This document shows positions 1 to 8,864 of a stretch of 43,900 nucleotides of DNA, one piece after another (the first letter of the stretch is position 1; each line of letters begins with the position of its first letter). The stretch covers positions 1 to 43,900 of the forward strand of contig DDLV01000076.1 in NCBI GenBank assembly GCA_002340325.1, given 5' to 3'. The position numbers and the translations under genes are program-made. Origin of the DNA: Glaciecola sp. UBA2563 (lineage in GTDB: Bacteria; Pseudomonadota; Gammaproteobacteria; Enterobacterales; Alteromonadaceae). Below the pieces are notes generated by a model. That model did not search any database, was not told where the DNA came from, and saw nothing but the letters and a program-made list of their open reading frames with translations.

Positions 1-68
1 ATTTTGGTTGACCACGTCAAGCTTCAGTTGTCTTTCATAGTGCGCGTAAAGAAATAGCGGGGATGTGA

Positions 69-2597
69 ATGAGTGATTTGATTACTTTATATTTCGTAGG
101 AAGTATGGGTATGAATTTTATCGCTGCCATTGTATTAATAGCGGCAGCCTTTGGCGGGCAAAAGCCATACTACAGCACGCTCGGCATTTTTTGTATGCTC
201 GCTGCGCTTTATCAATACAGCGCATTTAAGTATCACACCAGTGAGTCCGTCGCTACTTCATTGTTTTGGACGAGTTTTCAAATCGACGTCTCTTTACTCA
301 TCGCGCCTCTGTATGTTCTTATTTTCGCTCAATGGTGCAAATTCAAATATGCACGCTCCGCCTTTGCTGCCCTGTTCTGCATTTCACTCATATTTATTAC
401 AGCTAATTTTGCACTCCCCTATGGCATAAGGTTTTCAGAACTCCCAGAACTGACCATGTATTATTCACTTAGCAATAATCAGATTTCCCGCCTTTCCGGC
501 GAGAATACATCTTGGTTAAGCGGTTTTTATATCATTGGCCTGACTATTCTTATTTCTCTTTTGGTATTTAATTACAAGCTTTTAAAGCAACGAGACTATC
601 TTACGGCTGGAATTTTATCAGCAACCATAGTGATGCAAATTGTCACCACTGTTTGGGCGATTCTTATCGACCAAAGCAAGCTAAACTCTGTTTATTTAGG
701 TGGTTTGCCTCTCACGCTATTGAGTGTCCTTGCATGTGTTACCGTATCAATATCGCTAATGAGACAGACAAAGTCGCTAAAGCAAGAGCAGACTCGGACA
801 ATTTCGCTAAAAAAAATTCTTACTAATATTGCTAGAGGAACTGAATCAAAAGATAGCGTTCAATTTTACACTGATATGACAAAGGAGCTCGGCAATGTAA
901 GCGGTGCATCTTTTATCTATCTTGGCATATTAAAAAAAGACAATAAGGGTGAATACATTGAAACACGAGCGGCGTTTAAAAATGGAAATAAAATAAAGAA
1001 CTTCTCTTACTATTTGGTTGATGTTCCTGAATCGCTATGGCTAACCACCAAAATCAAAGTGATTGAGAGTGACGTGGTGGAGATATACCCAAGCGTCCCC
1101 ATGTTCAAAAACCACAATTGTAAAGGGTACATTGGCGCACCGGTTCTTATAACATCTGAAAAACCGCAGGGCGTACTTGTCATGCTATTTGAAAAAGAGA
1201 TACAGCCAGATGAAAGCCTATTAAACGTCATTAAAGTATTTGCCAGTCGAGCTGCGTCCGAGATTATCAGAAATAACCTTGAAGAAGGTTTAAAAAGCCA
1301 GGCCTTTGTGGACTATAAAACGCAGCTTCCAAATCTAGCCAGCCTTCAAAAGCTGATCACAAATAATGTGGAGATTGATAGTCCTAATTCATACTCTTTA
1401 TATATCATAGATATAGATGGATTCGGGGAAATAAACCACCAATATGGCTTCGACGTCGCTGAGCACATTTTAATTGAAATCGCCGAACGACTGCGCAGTA
1501 TTCAAGGAGAATCTGTATTCATCTCCAGAGTGGGTGGTGATGAGTTTGCGATCTTGTTCAAAAATACCATGGCATCTGATTTTGAAGTGCAACAACACTG
1601 GCAAAAAATTAAAGCCCTTTTCGATACAACATTCTATTCTGATCTTGGGAGTTTACAGGTTCAGATCTCAGGTGCCTGTGTTTCATTTCCCATTCCAGAA
1701 CGGCCAAGTATCGATGTTTTCAGGTGTGCAGAACATGCATTATCTATTGCCAAAAGCCGTAAAGAAAATCAGTTTGAAGTGTTCTCAAATGACACCTTCG
1801 AGCGCATTGAGCGAAATCGACTTTTGAAAATTGAGCTGGAGCGAGCACTAGAAAAGCAAGACGAGCTATTTTTGGTTTATCAACCAAAAGTCGATAATGC
1901 GGGAAGGATTAACGGTGTAGAAACACTAACGCGTTGGGTTTCTCCCACATTAGGGTTTGTCTCACCAAATGAGTTTATTCCCATAGCGGAGTCCTCAGGA
2001 CTTATACGAAAACTCGGCAAATGGTGTTTAGAATCTGCATGCAGACAACTTGCCGAATGGGAAACCAACGGTTTTGAGTTCAAAGGTAGGCTATCGGTAA
2101 ATGTAAGTGCAGAACAAATCGTAGGCGGAACGTTTGATAAGGAAGTCACTAGTATCGTCGACAGTTTTGGCATACAGCCGAGTAAAATCGACCTTGAGTT
2201 GACTGAAACTAGCTTATTAGAAGATCTGCAAGAGAGCATAAACGTGTTGGGTGCGCTGCGAACAAAAGGATTTAGTGTTTCTATTGATGATTTCGGGACG
2301 GGTTACTCTTCATTGTCGTATCTGAAGAAACTGCCTATCGACTGCATAAAAATTGATCGTTCATTTGTGAGTGATATTCACCACAATTCGGGCTCAACGC
2401 TTGTCGTTTCCATCATTACAATAGCCAATCAAATGAAGTTAGGTTTGGTTGCAGAGGGTGTAGAAGAAAAAGAGCAATTAGAAACACTCTATTCACTCGG
2501 TTGCAGATTATTTCAGGGTTTTTACTTTTCAAAACCACTAAGGGCCAATGATCTATTAGCAAAATATGGCGAAACGCAAAGGGATTTCGCCAAGTGA
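69..2597 (+). CDS. Membrane-bound GGDEF/EAL cyclic-di-GMP signalling protein
   Basis: This is an 842-residue inner-membrane protein predicted to make and/or degrade cyclic di-GMP. About seven hydrophobic segments fill residues 1-230. A GAF-like region follows (about 250-400), then a GGDEF domain with an intact GGDEF signature near residues 489-493, then an EAL domain. The EAL signature reads ETL at residues 618-620 (GVETLTRW), but the catalytic-loop motif DDFGTGYSS and the late motif EGVE are present. No RxxD inhibitory site is seen at the usual place before GGDEF. The start follows a GGGG-rich ribosome-binding region about 8 bases upstream. The gene is convergent with the purine permease downstream, so it is probably a separate unit. 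The net enzyme activity cannot be told from sequence; the intact GGDEF favours at least cyclase potential. Confidence 0.93.
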   Translation: MSDLITLYFVGSMGMNFIAAIVLIAAAFGGQKPYYSTLGIFCMLAALYQYSAFKYHTSESVATSLFWTSFQIDVSLLIAPLYVLIFAQWCKFKYARSAFAALFCISLIFITANFALPYGIRFSELPELTMYYSLSNNQISRLSGENTSWLSGFYIIGLTILISLLVFNYKLLKQRDYLTAGILSATIVMQIVTTVWAILIDQSKLNSVYLGGLPLTLLSVLACVTVSISLMRQTKSLKQEQTRTISLKKILTNIARGTESKDSVQFYTDMTKELGNVSGASFIYLGILKKDNKGEYIETRAAFKNGNKIKNFSYYLVDVPESLWLTTKIKVIESDVVEIYPSVPMFKNHNCKGYIGAPVLITSEKPQGVLVMLFEKEIQPDESLLNVIKVFASRAASEIIRNNLEEGLKSQAFVDYKTQLPNLASLQKLITNNVEIDSPNSYSLYIIDIDGFGEINHQYGFDVAEHILIEIAERLRSIQGESVFISRVGGDEFAILFKNTMASDFEVQQHWQKIKALFDTTFYSDLGSLQVQISGACVSFPIPERPSIDVFRCAEHALSIAKSRKENQFEVFSNDTFERIERNRLLKIELERALEKQDELFLVYQPKVDNAGRINGVETLTRWVSPTLGFVSPNEFIPIAESSGLIRKLGKWCLESACRQLAEWETNGFEFKGRLSVNVSAEQIVGGTFDKEVTSIVDSFGIQPSKIDLELTETSLLEDLQESINVLGALRTKGFSVSIDDFGTGYSSLSYLKKLPIDCIKIDRSFVSDIHHNSGSTLVVSIITIANQMKLGLVAEGVEEKEQLETLYSLGCRLFQGFYFSKPLRANDLLAKYGETQRDFAK

Positions 2598-2645
2598 ACG
2601 ATTAGTTTGATATGTGATGGCTCAAGCGTTTTTATCACCACAAAT

Positions 2646-3974
2646 TTATTTCAAATCAAACAAATATCTCAATAAGAACACCGCTGCCATGATGTAGGTA
2701 ATTAACGAGACCTTTTTATACTCGCCGGTCCCTAGCTTAATACCCACATAGGTAATGAATCCTAGCGCGATACCTTCACTAATACTAAACGTCAATGGCA
2801 TAGCCATAAGCGCGATAGTAGCTGTTGCGACACTCGCGATATCATCAAATTCAAGGTGGCGAATGGAGTCCATCATAAATATTCCGACCATTACCAATGC
2901 CGGAGTGGTTGCCATAAGAGGAATTACTAGCATCACGGGCGTTAAGAAAAGCGCCAGCAGAAAACACATTGCAACAACTAATGCTGTTAACCCAGTGCGG
3001 CCACCCGCCGTTGCGCCAGCAGCTGACTCGACATAACTGGTCACCGGCGAGGTACCAAGACCAGCGCCAACAACACTGGCTGCAGCATCAGCGGTCATAG
3101 CCTTGCCAATCTTCGGTAAATTGCCTTGTGCATCCGTAAGTTTTGCGCGCTTTGACACGCCGATTAATGTGCCAATAGTGTCAAACATGTTGACAAACAT
3201 GAGCGCAAAGATAAGGTCCCACGTCGTCGCGAAATTCACGATAGGATACATTAAATCCATTGCAAAAAAGGTATCACTTATCGGTGCTGGCATACCCACA
3301 ATACCGTCTGGCGTCGCCGTTAGATAACCGGTCTCTGTGGGAATAAAAAACCCGATTAACGTAATAACAATAATGGAAATCAAAATGGCACCGGTGATGT
3401 TCTTAACCACCATTACCGCGGTAAATATTATACCAACAAATGCCAGCAACACTGCTGGTTCTGAAAGGTCCCCTAGTTCCACAAATGTTGCTGGATTGTC
3501 TACGATTAAGCCTGCATTCTTCAGTCCAATAAAGGCAATAAAAAGGCCGATACCGCACTGCACGCCAATTTTGAGGGCAGCAGGTATTGATTCTGCTATT
3601 TTTTTTCGAATGCCTGAAATTGTTAGTAGAAAGAACAGAATCCCATTGTAAAAAACAATACCTAGCGCTGCTTCCCAAGGAACCTCTCGCGCAAGACAAA
3701 TGGTAAAGGCAAAGAAAGCATTCAATCCCATGCCAGGCGCCAACGCAATCGGATAGTTTGTTAGCCACATCATAAGTAATGTGCCGATACAAGCAGATAA
3801 TGCGGTCACCGTGATCAGTCCGGCGACTGGCATACCACTAAGCCCTAAAATACTTGGATTGACGATGAGAATGTATGACATCGCTGCAAACGTTGTTAAG
3901 CCTGCGATAACTTCTGTTTTTATTGTTGTTCCATGCTTCTCAAGTTGGAAGTACTTGTTTAAAAGTTGCGTCAA
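2646..3974 (-). CDS. NCS2-family purine permease, AzgA/PbuG type (adenine/guanine/hypoxanthine)
   Basis: This 442-residue multi-helix inner-membrane permease belongs to the subfamily that imports adenine, guanine or hypoxanthine with protons (E. coli AdeP/GhxP, B. subtilis PbuG). It shows the family N-terminus (TEVIAGLTTFAAMSYILIVN) and the GMGLNAFFAF motif, and its length is normal. The start appears to be TTG: an AAGGAA ribosome-binding site lies about 9 bases upstream and no in-frame ATG lies between. A RutR-like palindrome sits about 70-85 bp upstream of the start codon. The gene is separated by a long intergenic region from adenine deaminase, which is transcribed the other way, and the pair suggests adenine uptake followed by deamination. 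The exact base transported is an inference. Confidence 0.93.
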   Translation of the reverse strand: MTQLLNKYFQLEKHGTTIKTEVIAGLTTFAAMSYILIVNPSILGLSGMPVAGLITVTALSACIGTLLMMWLTNYPIALAPGMGLNAFFAFTICLAREVPWEAALGIVFYNGILFFLLTISGIRKKIAESIPAALKIGVQCGIGLFIAFIGLKNAGLIVDNPATFVELGDLSEPAVLLAFVGIIFTAVMVVKNITGAILISIIVITLIGFFIPTETGYLTATPDGIVGMPAPISDTFFAMDLMYPIVNFATTWDLIFALMFVNMFDTIGTLIGVSKRAKLTDAQGNLPKIGKAMTADAAASVVGAGLGTSPVTSYVESAAGATAGGRTGLTALVVAMCFLLALFLTPVMLVIPLMATTPALVMVGIFMMDSIRHLEFDDIASVATATIALMAMPLTFSISEGIALGFITYVGIKLGTGEYKKVSLITYIMAAVFLLRYLFDLK

Positions 3975-4043
3975 CGTATGGTTTCCTTGTTCTGCAAAGA
4001 TGCAAAGACTCTTCTTATTATTAATCAGTAGTCTTGCAAATTT

Positions 4044-4059
4044 TTTACCATCTGGTCAA
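4044..4059. promoter_or_regulatory. RutR-like operator upstream of the purine permease
   Basis: The plus strand reads TTTACCATCTGGTCAA. This matches 13 of the 14 defined positions of the E. coli RutR consensus TTGACCAnnTGGTCAA. It lies 70-85 bp before the permease start. A second close match precedes the TonB receptor gene. The binding protein is not encoded in this window, so the assignment rests on motif similarity. Confidence 0.55.
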
Positions 4060-4311
4060 TAACTTGCAGTTGTAAATAGATGAGCAGGTTTTAAGTAGCG
4101 ACAAGGTGATAACGAGAAAACGTAAACTATTGATAAGTCTTGAGTAATGTGTTCGCAGAATTTGCATTTTACCAATTGCATTCAAGTTCATTAGTACACA
4201 GTAGGTAAAAAACTGTTGGATGTCGGTGTTTGTTATGCACCAAAATAATGCAAACACGATAATCACCATTACTGGCATTATGTTTTTGATATCCTCAGTT
4301 AGGCTAATGCA

Positions 4312-4459
4312 GTTCGCTAAAGCGAGGCGTCTGGCGTAGGCATGTTTGCATGTAAAAGCGTGCGAGCGCACGGATGCGCGAGCCCTATCGAACAGGGAAG
4401 TTGCAGAGCGACTTTTACATGTAAATGTGACCGCAGCCAGCTGTGTCGCTTAAGCAAAC
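4312..4459. repeat. About 150-bp imperfect inverted repeat (long hairpin)
   Basis: The left arm (4312-4360, beginning GTTCGCTAAAGCGAGG and ending CATGTAAAAGCG) pairs imperfectly with the right arm (4408-4459, which reads GTTTGCTTAAGCGA and ends CATGTAAAAGTCG on the minus strand). About 47 bases separate the arms. The two outer ends both match GTTYGCTwAAGCG and the two inner ends both match CATGTAAAAG. No gene overlaps it convincingly. It looks like a small mobile repeat or a structured element. No other copy was seen here. The rest of the 4060-4600 stretch shows no supported gene. Confidence 0.6.
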
Positions 4460-4608
4460 AGCATTCTATTGAGATCGAAAGAGCACAATTTTTATATTGA
4501 AGTCCCTTGATGTAAAATCCATTTGTTGTTTTTTGGCATAATAAAATAAAACGATGATAACAACGACTCAGTTCCCTTTAATTGTTATTCAGTTTCAACG
4601 AGCGCGAT

Positions 4609-4750
4609 TTACAGTTGATAGTAGGTATTGTGATTTGAAAGCCTCGAATTCACCTGCTGCACAGCGCGGACTAAATTCATGGAGAGCTCATGGATTGGGT
4701 TTATTGTGACTTTCAAATCACAATACCTACTATCAAATGAGCGATGCTGA
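4609..4750. repeat. Interspersed hairpin element, copy 1
   Basis: Perfect 27-bp inverted arms lie at 4615-4641 and 4710-4736. They start with TTGAT, contain the copy-specific stretch AGTAGGT and end ATTGTGATTTGAAAG. The outer context, TTTACAG on the left and ATGAGCGATGCT on the right, is shared with copy 2. The inner loop contains GGATTGGGTTTA, also shared with copy 2. The element ends about 40 bp before the adenine deaminase start and so may lie in its leader or promoter. The outer terminal repeats seen in copy 2 are not recognisable here. Confidence 0.8.
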
Positions 4751-4789
4751 TGTCATCAACGATTCCAATGTATGAAGGAGTGTGGCGAC

Positions 4790-5809
4790 GTGGAAAAATC
4801 AATATTTGAAAGGTTAATCAAAGAGGTACCCAAGACTGAACTTCATCTTCACATTGAAGGCAGTCTTGAGCCAGACTTGATGTGGAAATTGGCTGAAAAA
4901 AACCACGTTGCTCTTCCTTATCAAAACATCGATGAAATCAAAAAAGCCTACAACTTTTCAAATCTCCAAGAATTTTTGGATGTCTATTATCAAGGTGCCA
5001 GCGTCCTATGCGATGAAGATGATTTTTTTGAGCTGATGTGGCAGTACCTATTAGTATGTAAGCAACAAAACATTGTGCATACTGAAATCATGTTCGATCC
5101 TCAGACTCACACGCATAGAGGAGTGGGGTTTGAAGTGTTTATGACAGGCTTTGCAAAAGCTATCAAAAAGGCCAACGAGGAACTCGGTATTAGCGTATTT
5201 TTGATAATGTGTTTTCTTAGACACTTAAGCGAACAAGACGCAATGGAAACCCTAAAGCAAGCTGAACCATTTTATAATATGATTACAGCGATTGGCCTAG
5301 ACAGTTCAGAACTAAATAATCCCCCCGAAAAATTCAAACGCGTCTTTGCTGAGGCAAAGGAGCTAGGGTTTAAATGTGTTGCTCATGCTGGCGAAGAAGG
5401 CCCTGCCCAATATGTCTGGCAAGCCATTAGATCCTTGAGCGTTGATCGCATTGACCATGGTGTTAGAAGCATTGAAGACGCAAAGCTCATTGCATATTTG
5501 AAGCATCACCAAATACCAATGACCGTCTGTCCACTGAGTAATGTGCGACTATGCGTTTTTGACGACATGAAACAGCACAATATACTCGCATTATTGGAAG
5601 AAGGTCTGTTGGTTACCGTCAACGCAGATGATCCCTCTTATTTCGGTGGTTATTTGAATGAAAATTTCACCGCCATGTTTACATCATTACGCTTATCGAA
5701 AGCAGAGCTTGTCCAACTAATAAAAAATGGATTTGAAGGTAGTTTTCTTTCCAAAGCGCAAATTCAAAAATGGACACGTCAGATAGACGACATTGCCGCC
5801 TCCATCTAG
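4790..5809 (+). CDS. Adenine deaminase (adenosine deaminase superfamily, Aah1/PA0148 type)
   Basis: This enzyme is predicted to hydrolyse adenine to hypoxanthine plus ammonia in the cytoplasm. Metal-binding HLH occurs near residues 19-21 (TELHLHIEGS). Later come HAGEEG, the DHG motif and the metal-binding NADDPSYFGGY. The FDPQTHTHRG and CPLSNVRLCVFDDM segments are typical of the adenine rather than the adenosine branch. A GTG start at 4790 is chosen because AAGGAG lies 9 bases upstream. An ATG at 4772 would give 345 residues, but its own upstream region lacks a good ribosome-binding site. A hairpin element lies just upstream. The neighbouring purine permease and the 8-oxoguanine deaminase further on support a role in purine base use. 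Confidence 0.9.
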   Translation: MEKSIFERLIKEVPKTELHLHIEGSLEPDLMWKLAEKNHVALPYQNIDEIKKAYNFSNLQEFLDVYYQGASVLCDEDDFFELMWQYLLVCKQQNIVHTEIMFDPQTHTHRGVGFEVFMTGFAKAIKKANEELGISVFLIMCFLRHLSEQDAMETLKQAEPFYNMITAIGLDSSELNNPPEKFKRVFAEAKELGFKCVAHAGEEGPAQYVWQAIRSLSVDRIDHGVRSIEDAKLIAYLKHHQIPMTVCPLSNVRLCVFDDMKQHNILALLEEGLLVTVNADDPSYFGGYLNENFTAMFTSLRLSKAELVQLIKNGFEGSFLSKAQIQKWTRQIDDIAASI

Positions 5810-5839
5810 TGTAAAACGCACCGGAATAAATACTACTGC

Positions 5840-8719
5840 CTAAATCACCGTTTCTTTTTGCATGGTTTCGAACACTTTTTTATCAGTTGCTTCACTGACC
5901 TTATGCAGTAAATAAACAATCGATTGATAATCTATTCCAGAGTGCTCACTTAATCCAATTTCACATGTCCTACTGGTTGAGTATCCAGATTTACAGTGAC
6001 CGACCTGCTTTGAAAGCGTACTTAGCGCTGATGCATTTAACTCGGGTACCGTAAACCCTTTGTCACCTGCAAAACCGCAGCAGGTTATCTGCTCAGGCAC
6101 GACAACGTTGTCACTGCATGCGCGCATGATATCAAGCGTTTTATCAGCTAGCCCCATTCGTCGTGAAGAACACGTGATATGCAAAGCAACTGGCTCCTGT
6201 TGCTTGGTAATAGTAAGTTTATCCATTAGGAACTTGTGGATGAATTCAACCGGTTCATAAAGAGCCAGATTGCTTTCTTGATTATCTAGATGTTCTTTTA
6301 AGCGCATGACACAAGGGCTGGTATCACAATAAATAGGTATTTCACCGTTTTGGCTAGCTTCGTTGAGCATTGCCATAGTCTCTTCGGCTTTTTGATCAGA
6401 TTGCTCAAACATTCCCTTACTCTTGAACGGCATGCCACAACACTGGGTTTGAAGATTCGCGGGATAAATAACCTCAAAACCGGCGCGCTGCAGAAGTTGC
6501 TGAGTGACCTGCTGCAAAGACGCTTGATGCTCCGCGCCACGCGCTGGCCCCATAGTGCGGCTTGCGCAACTGGGAAGGTACACAACTTTTAATGTAGTAG
6601 CGCTATTGGCGACTGGAAATCTCGCTATGATATCTGAACGATTGACAGGGAGCTTGGAAGCTGCAGTCGGCATTGAAGGGCTCCAGTGTCCTAATGTATT
6701 GCCTGATAATTTGCGAGCACCTTTCGCTACCGCGCCCATTGCATTGCTGCCTATTGCGCGATGAGTGATATCTGCTATGCCAAATACAGTGCGCGCGGCT
6801 GATGCCAAGCCACCGAAATTATCTGCTGCCCATTGCGCCTTTTTCTCATGATTAACATTACGATCTCGACGAAAGTTTCTAATCAAGTCACCTGTGTTGA
6901 TTCCAACAGGACAGACGGTGGAACACAAACCGCAACCCGCGCACGTATCAATGCCCATGTATTCATATTGATCAGCAAAATAGTCCGCCTCTTTACCTTG
7001 CAATTTAGCTAGCTCGCGACTGGCGATTATACGCTGGCGCGGACTCAGTGTGAGATTGCGCGAGGGACACATACGCTCACAAAAACCACATTCTATGCAC
7101 TTGTCAACGACGTCACTCACCTCTGCTAGTGGTTTGAGATTACGAATATGTAAATCGGGATCTTCCGTTATCATAACGTCGGGATTCAAGATGCGACTAG
7201 GATCAAACAGTCGTTTAATAGATAGCATGATGTCATAGGCTTCATCACCCCACTCCGAGCGAACATAGGGTGCCATGTTCCGCCCTGTGCCATGTTCTGC
7301 TTTTAACGAACCGTCATAGCGATTAACTACCATATTGCACACTTCATCCATAAAGGTTCGATATCGCTGGACTTCCTGTTCATTCTGGAAACCTTGGGAA
7401 AAAATAAAGTGTAAATTCCCATCTAACGCATGCCCATAAATCACCCCATCGTCATAATGAAATTTTTGCATTAATAACTGCAAGTCAACCAACGCATCGG
7501 CAAGAGATTCGATTGGAAATGCGACGTCCTCGATAAGAGCTGTCGTGCCAGAAGGTCGCTGTGCTCCTACCGCAGGGAAAATACCTTTTCGAACCTGCCA
7601 GTATGCCGAATACTCTTCTTTTTTGTCGGTAAATTGAACCGGCACTACCAATTCAAGGTCGTTTACCATTGCTTCTAATTCAGCAACTTTTTGCCACAAA
7701 GAATCGTTGTTTTCAGCTTCTACCTGAACCAGCAATGCAGTAGACCCTTCTGGTATCTCAGAAAGATAGGCTGGCACTCCATCCATATTCTCAACGGCTT
7801 TTAATGCAAAATAGTCAATCATCTCTGCAGCGCTTACTGGCGCTTTATCCAATTTGAACCGCGTGACAGCTACACCAGCATTACGAATATCTTTAAATAC
7901 TATAAATGCGGATGCTTTAAACGGCTTGATTGGAATGGTTCTATGCGTAATCTCAGAGATAAAACCCAGTGTGCCTTCAGAACCAATCATTAAATGCGCT
8001 AACATATCGATGGGATCATCATAATCCAATAAGCTTCTCAGCCCATAACCAGTTGTGTTTTTAATTTGATACTTGCGGGAAATTCGCTCTTTTAATGTGG
8101 AATTACGTTTAAGTTGATTAGCTAACTGTTGGATCCCAGTAAGTAAAGGTAACTGTGTTTGACGAAATAATGCGCGACTCACTTCATCGCCAGTATCAAG
8201 CACGGTTCCATCCAAGAGCACAATGCGAGCACTCTCCATCATTGTGTATGTATCCAATGAATTCATACCGGCTGCATTATTGATTGCCATGCCCCCAACC
8301 GTGGCGGCATCAATGGAAGCAGGCATTAGCGCAAGCATCTTTTGCAAAGGCGCAAGTGCGTTATTGGCTTCACTGCCTAAAACGCCGCATTGCATTTTGA
8401 TGCGCTCGCCACCATCAAGAACCTCTAATTTTTTCCAATCAGGGGTGAGCGCTAACATGATTGAATCTGTAATGGCTTGACCAGAGAGACTCGTGCCTGA
8501 GGCTCTAAAGCAGATAGGCAAATCGAGCTCAAATGCCAAGCCCATTAGCGTAATCATTTCTTTTTCGTCTTTTACCTGTACCAGTATTTTGGGTACTAAT
8601 CGATAGAAACTCGCATCAGTACCGTATGTTAACGTTCGAAAACTATCGGTTATCAGGCGCTCTTTTGGAATAAATGCCTGTGCGCGTTCATAGAATCGTT
8701 GATAAGTTTCGTTGAGCAT
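5840..8719 (-). CDS. FAD-binding and iron-sulfur D-2-hydroxyacid dehydrogenase (Dld-II/D-lactate dehydrogenase-like)
   Basis: This 959-residue enzyme probably oxidises D-lactate or a related D-2-hydroxyacid and passes electrons to the respiratory chain. The N-terminal half is a FAD_binding_4 domain (about 45-270, with GTSLSGQA) plus a FAD-oxidase C-terminal domain. Two 4Fe-4S motifs follow, CIECGFCERMCPS (about 541-553) and CAGCGLCSTVCP (about 593-604). Two CCG-type cysteine motifs come later (CCGMPF and CCGFAGDKGF). The architecture and the CIECGFC...CPSRNLTLSPRQR stretch fit the Dld-II type known from Shewanella. A GAGG ribosome-binding site precedes the ATG. It is divergent from a LysR regulator, a usual control arrangement. 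Glycolate or another hydroxyacid from purine breakdown is possible but unproven. Confidence 0.88.
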   Translation of the reverse strand: MLNETYQRFYERAQAFIPKERLITDSFRTLTYGTDASFYRLVPKILVQVKDEKEMITLMGLAFELDLPICFRASGTSLSGQAITDSIMLALTPDWKKLEVLDGGERIKMQCGVLGSEANNALAPLQKMLALMPASIDAATVGGMAINNAAGMNSLDTYTMMESARIVLLDGTVLDTGDEVSRALFRQTQLPLLTGIQQLANQLKRNSTLKERISRKYQIKNTTGYGLRSLLDYDDPIDMLAHLMIGSEGTLGFISEITHRTIPIKPFKASAFIVFKDIRNAGVAVTRFKLDKAPVSAAEMIDYFALKAVENMDGVPAYLSEIPEGSTALLVQVEAENNDSLWQKVAELEAMVNDLELVVPVQFTDKKEEYSAYWQVRKGIFPAVGAQRPSGTTALIEDVAFPIESLADALVDLQLLMQKFHYDDGVIYGHALDGNLHFIFSQGFQNEQEVQRYRTFMDEVCNMVVNRYDGSLKAEHGTGRNMAPYVRSEWGDEAYDIMLSIKRLFDPSRILNPDVMITEDPDLHIRNLKPLAEVSDVVDKCIECGFCERMCPSRNLTLSPRQRIIASRELAKLQGKEADYFADQYEYMGIDTCAGCGLCSTVCPVGINTGDLIRNFRRDRNVNHEKKAQWAADNFGGLASAARTVFGIADITHRAIGSNAMGAVAKGARKLSGNTLGHWSPSMPTAASKLPVNRSDIIARFPVANSATTLKVVYLPSCASRTMGPARGAEHQASLQQVTQQLLQRAGFEVIYPANLQTQCCGMPFKSKGMFEQSDQKAEETMAMLNEASQNGEIPIYCDTSPCVMRLKEHLDNQESNLALYEPVEFIHKFLMDKLTITKQQEPVALHITCSSRRMGLADKTLDIMRACSDNVVVPEQITCCGFAGDKGFTVPELNASALSTLSKQVGHCKSGYSTSRTCEIGLSEHSGIDYQSIVYLLHKVSEATDKKVFETMQKETVI

Positions 8720-8803
8720 AGGTGCCTCTGCAGCGGTCTTTTATTGACAGAACACTAGTATAAAAAACTCAGCGTGATAAATTAATAGAAATAAAAGAAT
8801 TTT

Positions 8804-8818
8804 ATAATTTCTAATTAT
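8804..8818. promoter_or_regulatory. Candidate LysR box (T-N11-A dyad) in divergent promoter region
   Basis: The 15-base sequence ATAATTTCTAATTAT is a perfect dyad with 6-bp arms and contains a T-N11-A core. It lies between the divergent dehydrogenase and LysR-regulator genes, 47 bp before the regulator start. LysR proteins commonly bind such sites next to their own gene. The surrounding DNA is very AT-rich, so a chance dyad is possible. Confidence 0.4.
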
Positions 8819-8864
8819 TTAACAATGAAGCGATTCTATAAGATGAAAAGCTAAGCAGAAATAT

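Noticed and set aside
1..24. RutR-like site TTGACCACGTCAAG at the window start
   Set aside because: Only the left half matches; the right half lacks TGGTCAA.
2597..2646. Terminator between the GGDEF/EAL gene and the permease
   Set aside because: Only a 5-bp GTGAT/ATCAC stem was found, without a T-run.
3975..4060. Purine riboswitch before the NCS2 permease
   Set aside because: No purine-aptamer three-way junction or conserved loop sequences could be found, and such riboswitches are rare in gammaproteobacteria. A RutR-like operator explains the palindrome better.
4045..4371. 108-codon minus-strand frame in the intergenic region before the purine permease
   Set aside because: Its start lies in the long imperfect inverted repeat and its end overlaps the RutR-like operator. 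The product has repeat-derived N-terminal sequence and no ribosome-binding site or recognised domain. It could still be a small membrane protein, but I do not support it.
4300..4459. Integron attC site
   Set aside because: GTTAGGC at 4299-4305 fits the R-box pattern, but the inverted repeat next to it does not carry a matching R' box at its other end, and no cassette-like genes or integrase are present.
4790..5809. Adenosine deaminase (Add)
   Set aside because: The motifs around the second metal ligands and the CPLSN stretch match the adenine-specific branch, and the gene faces a purine base permease.
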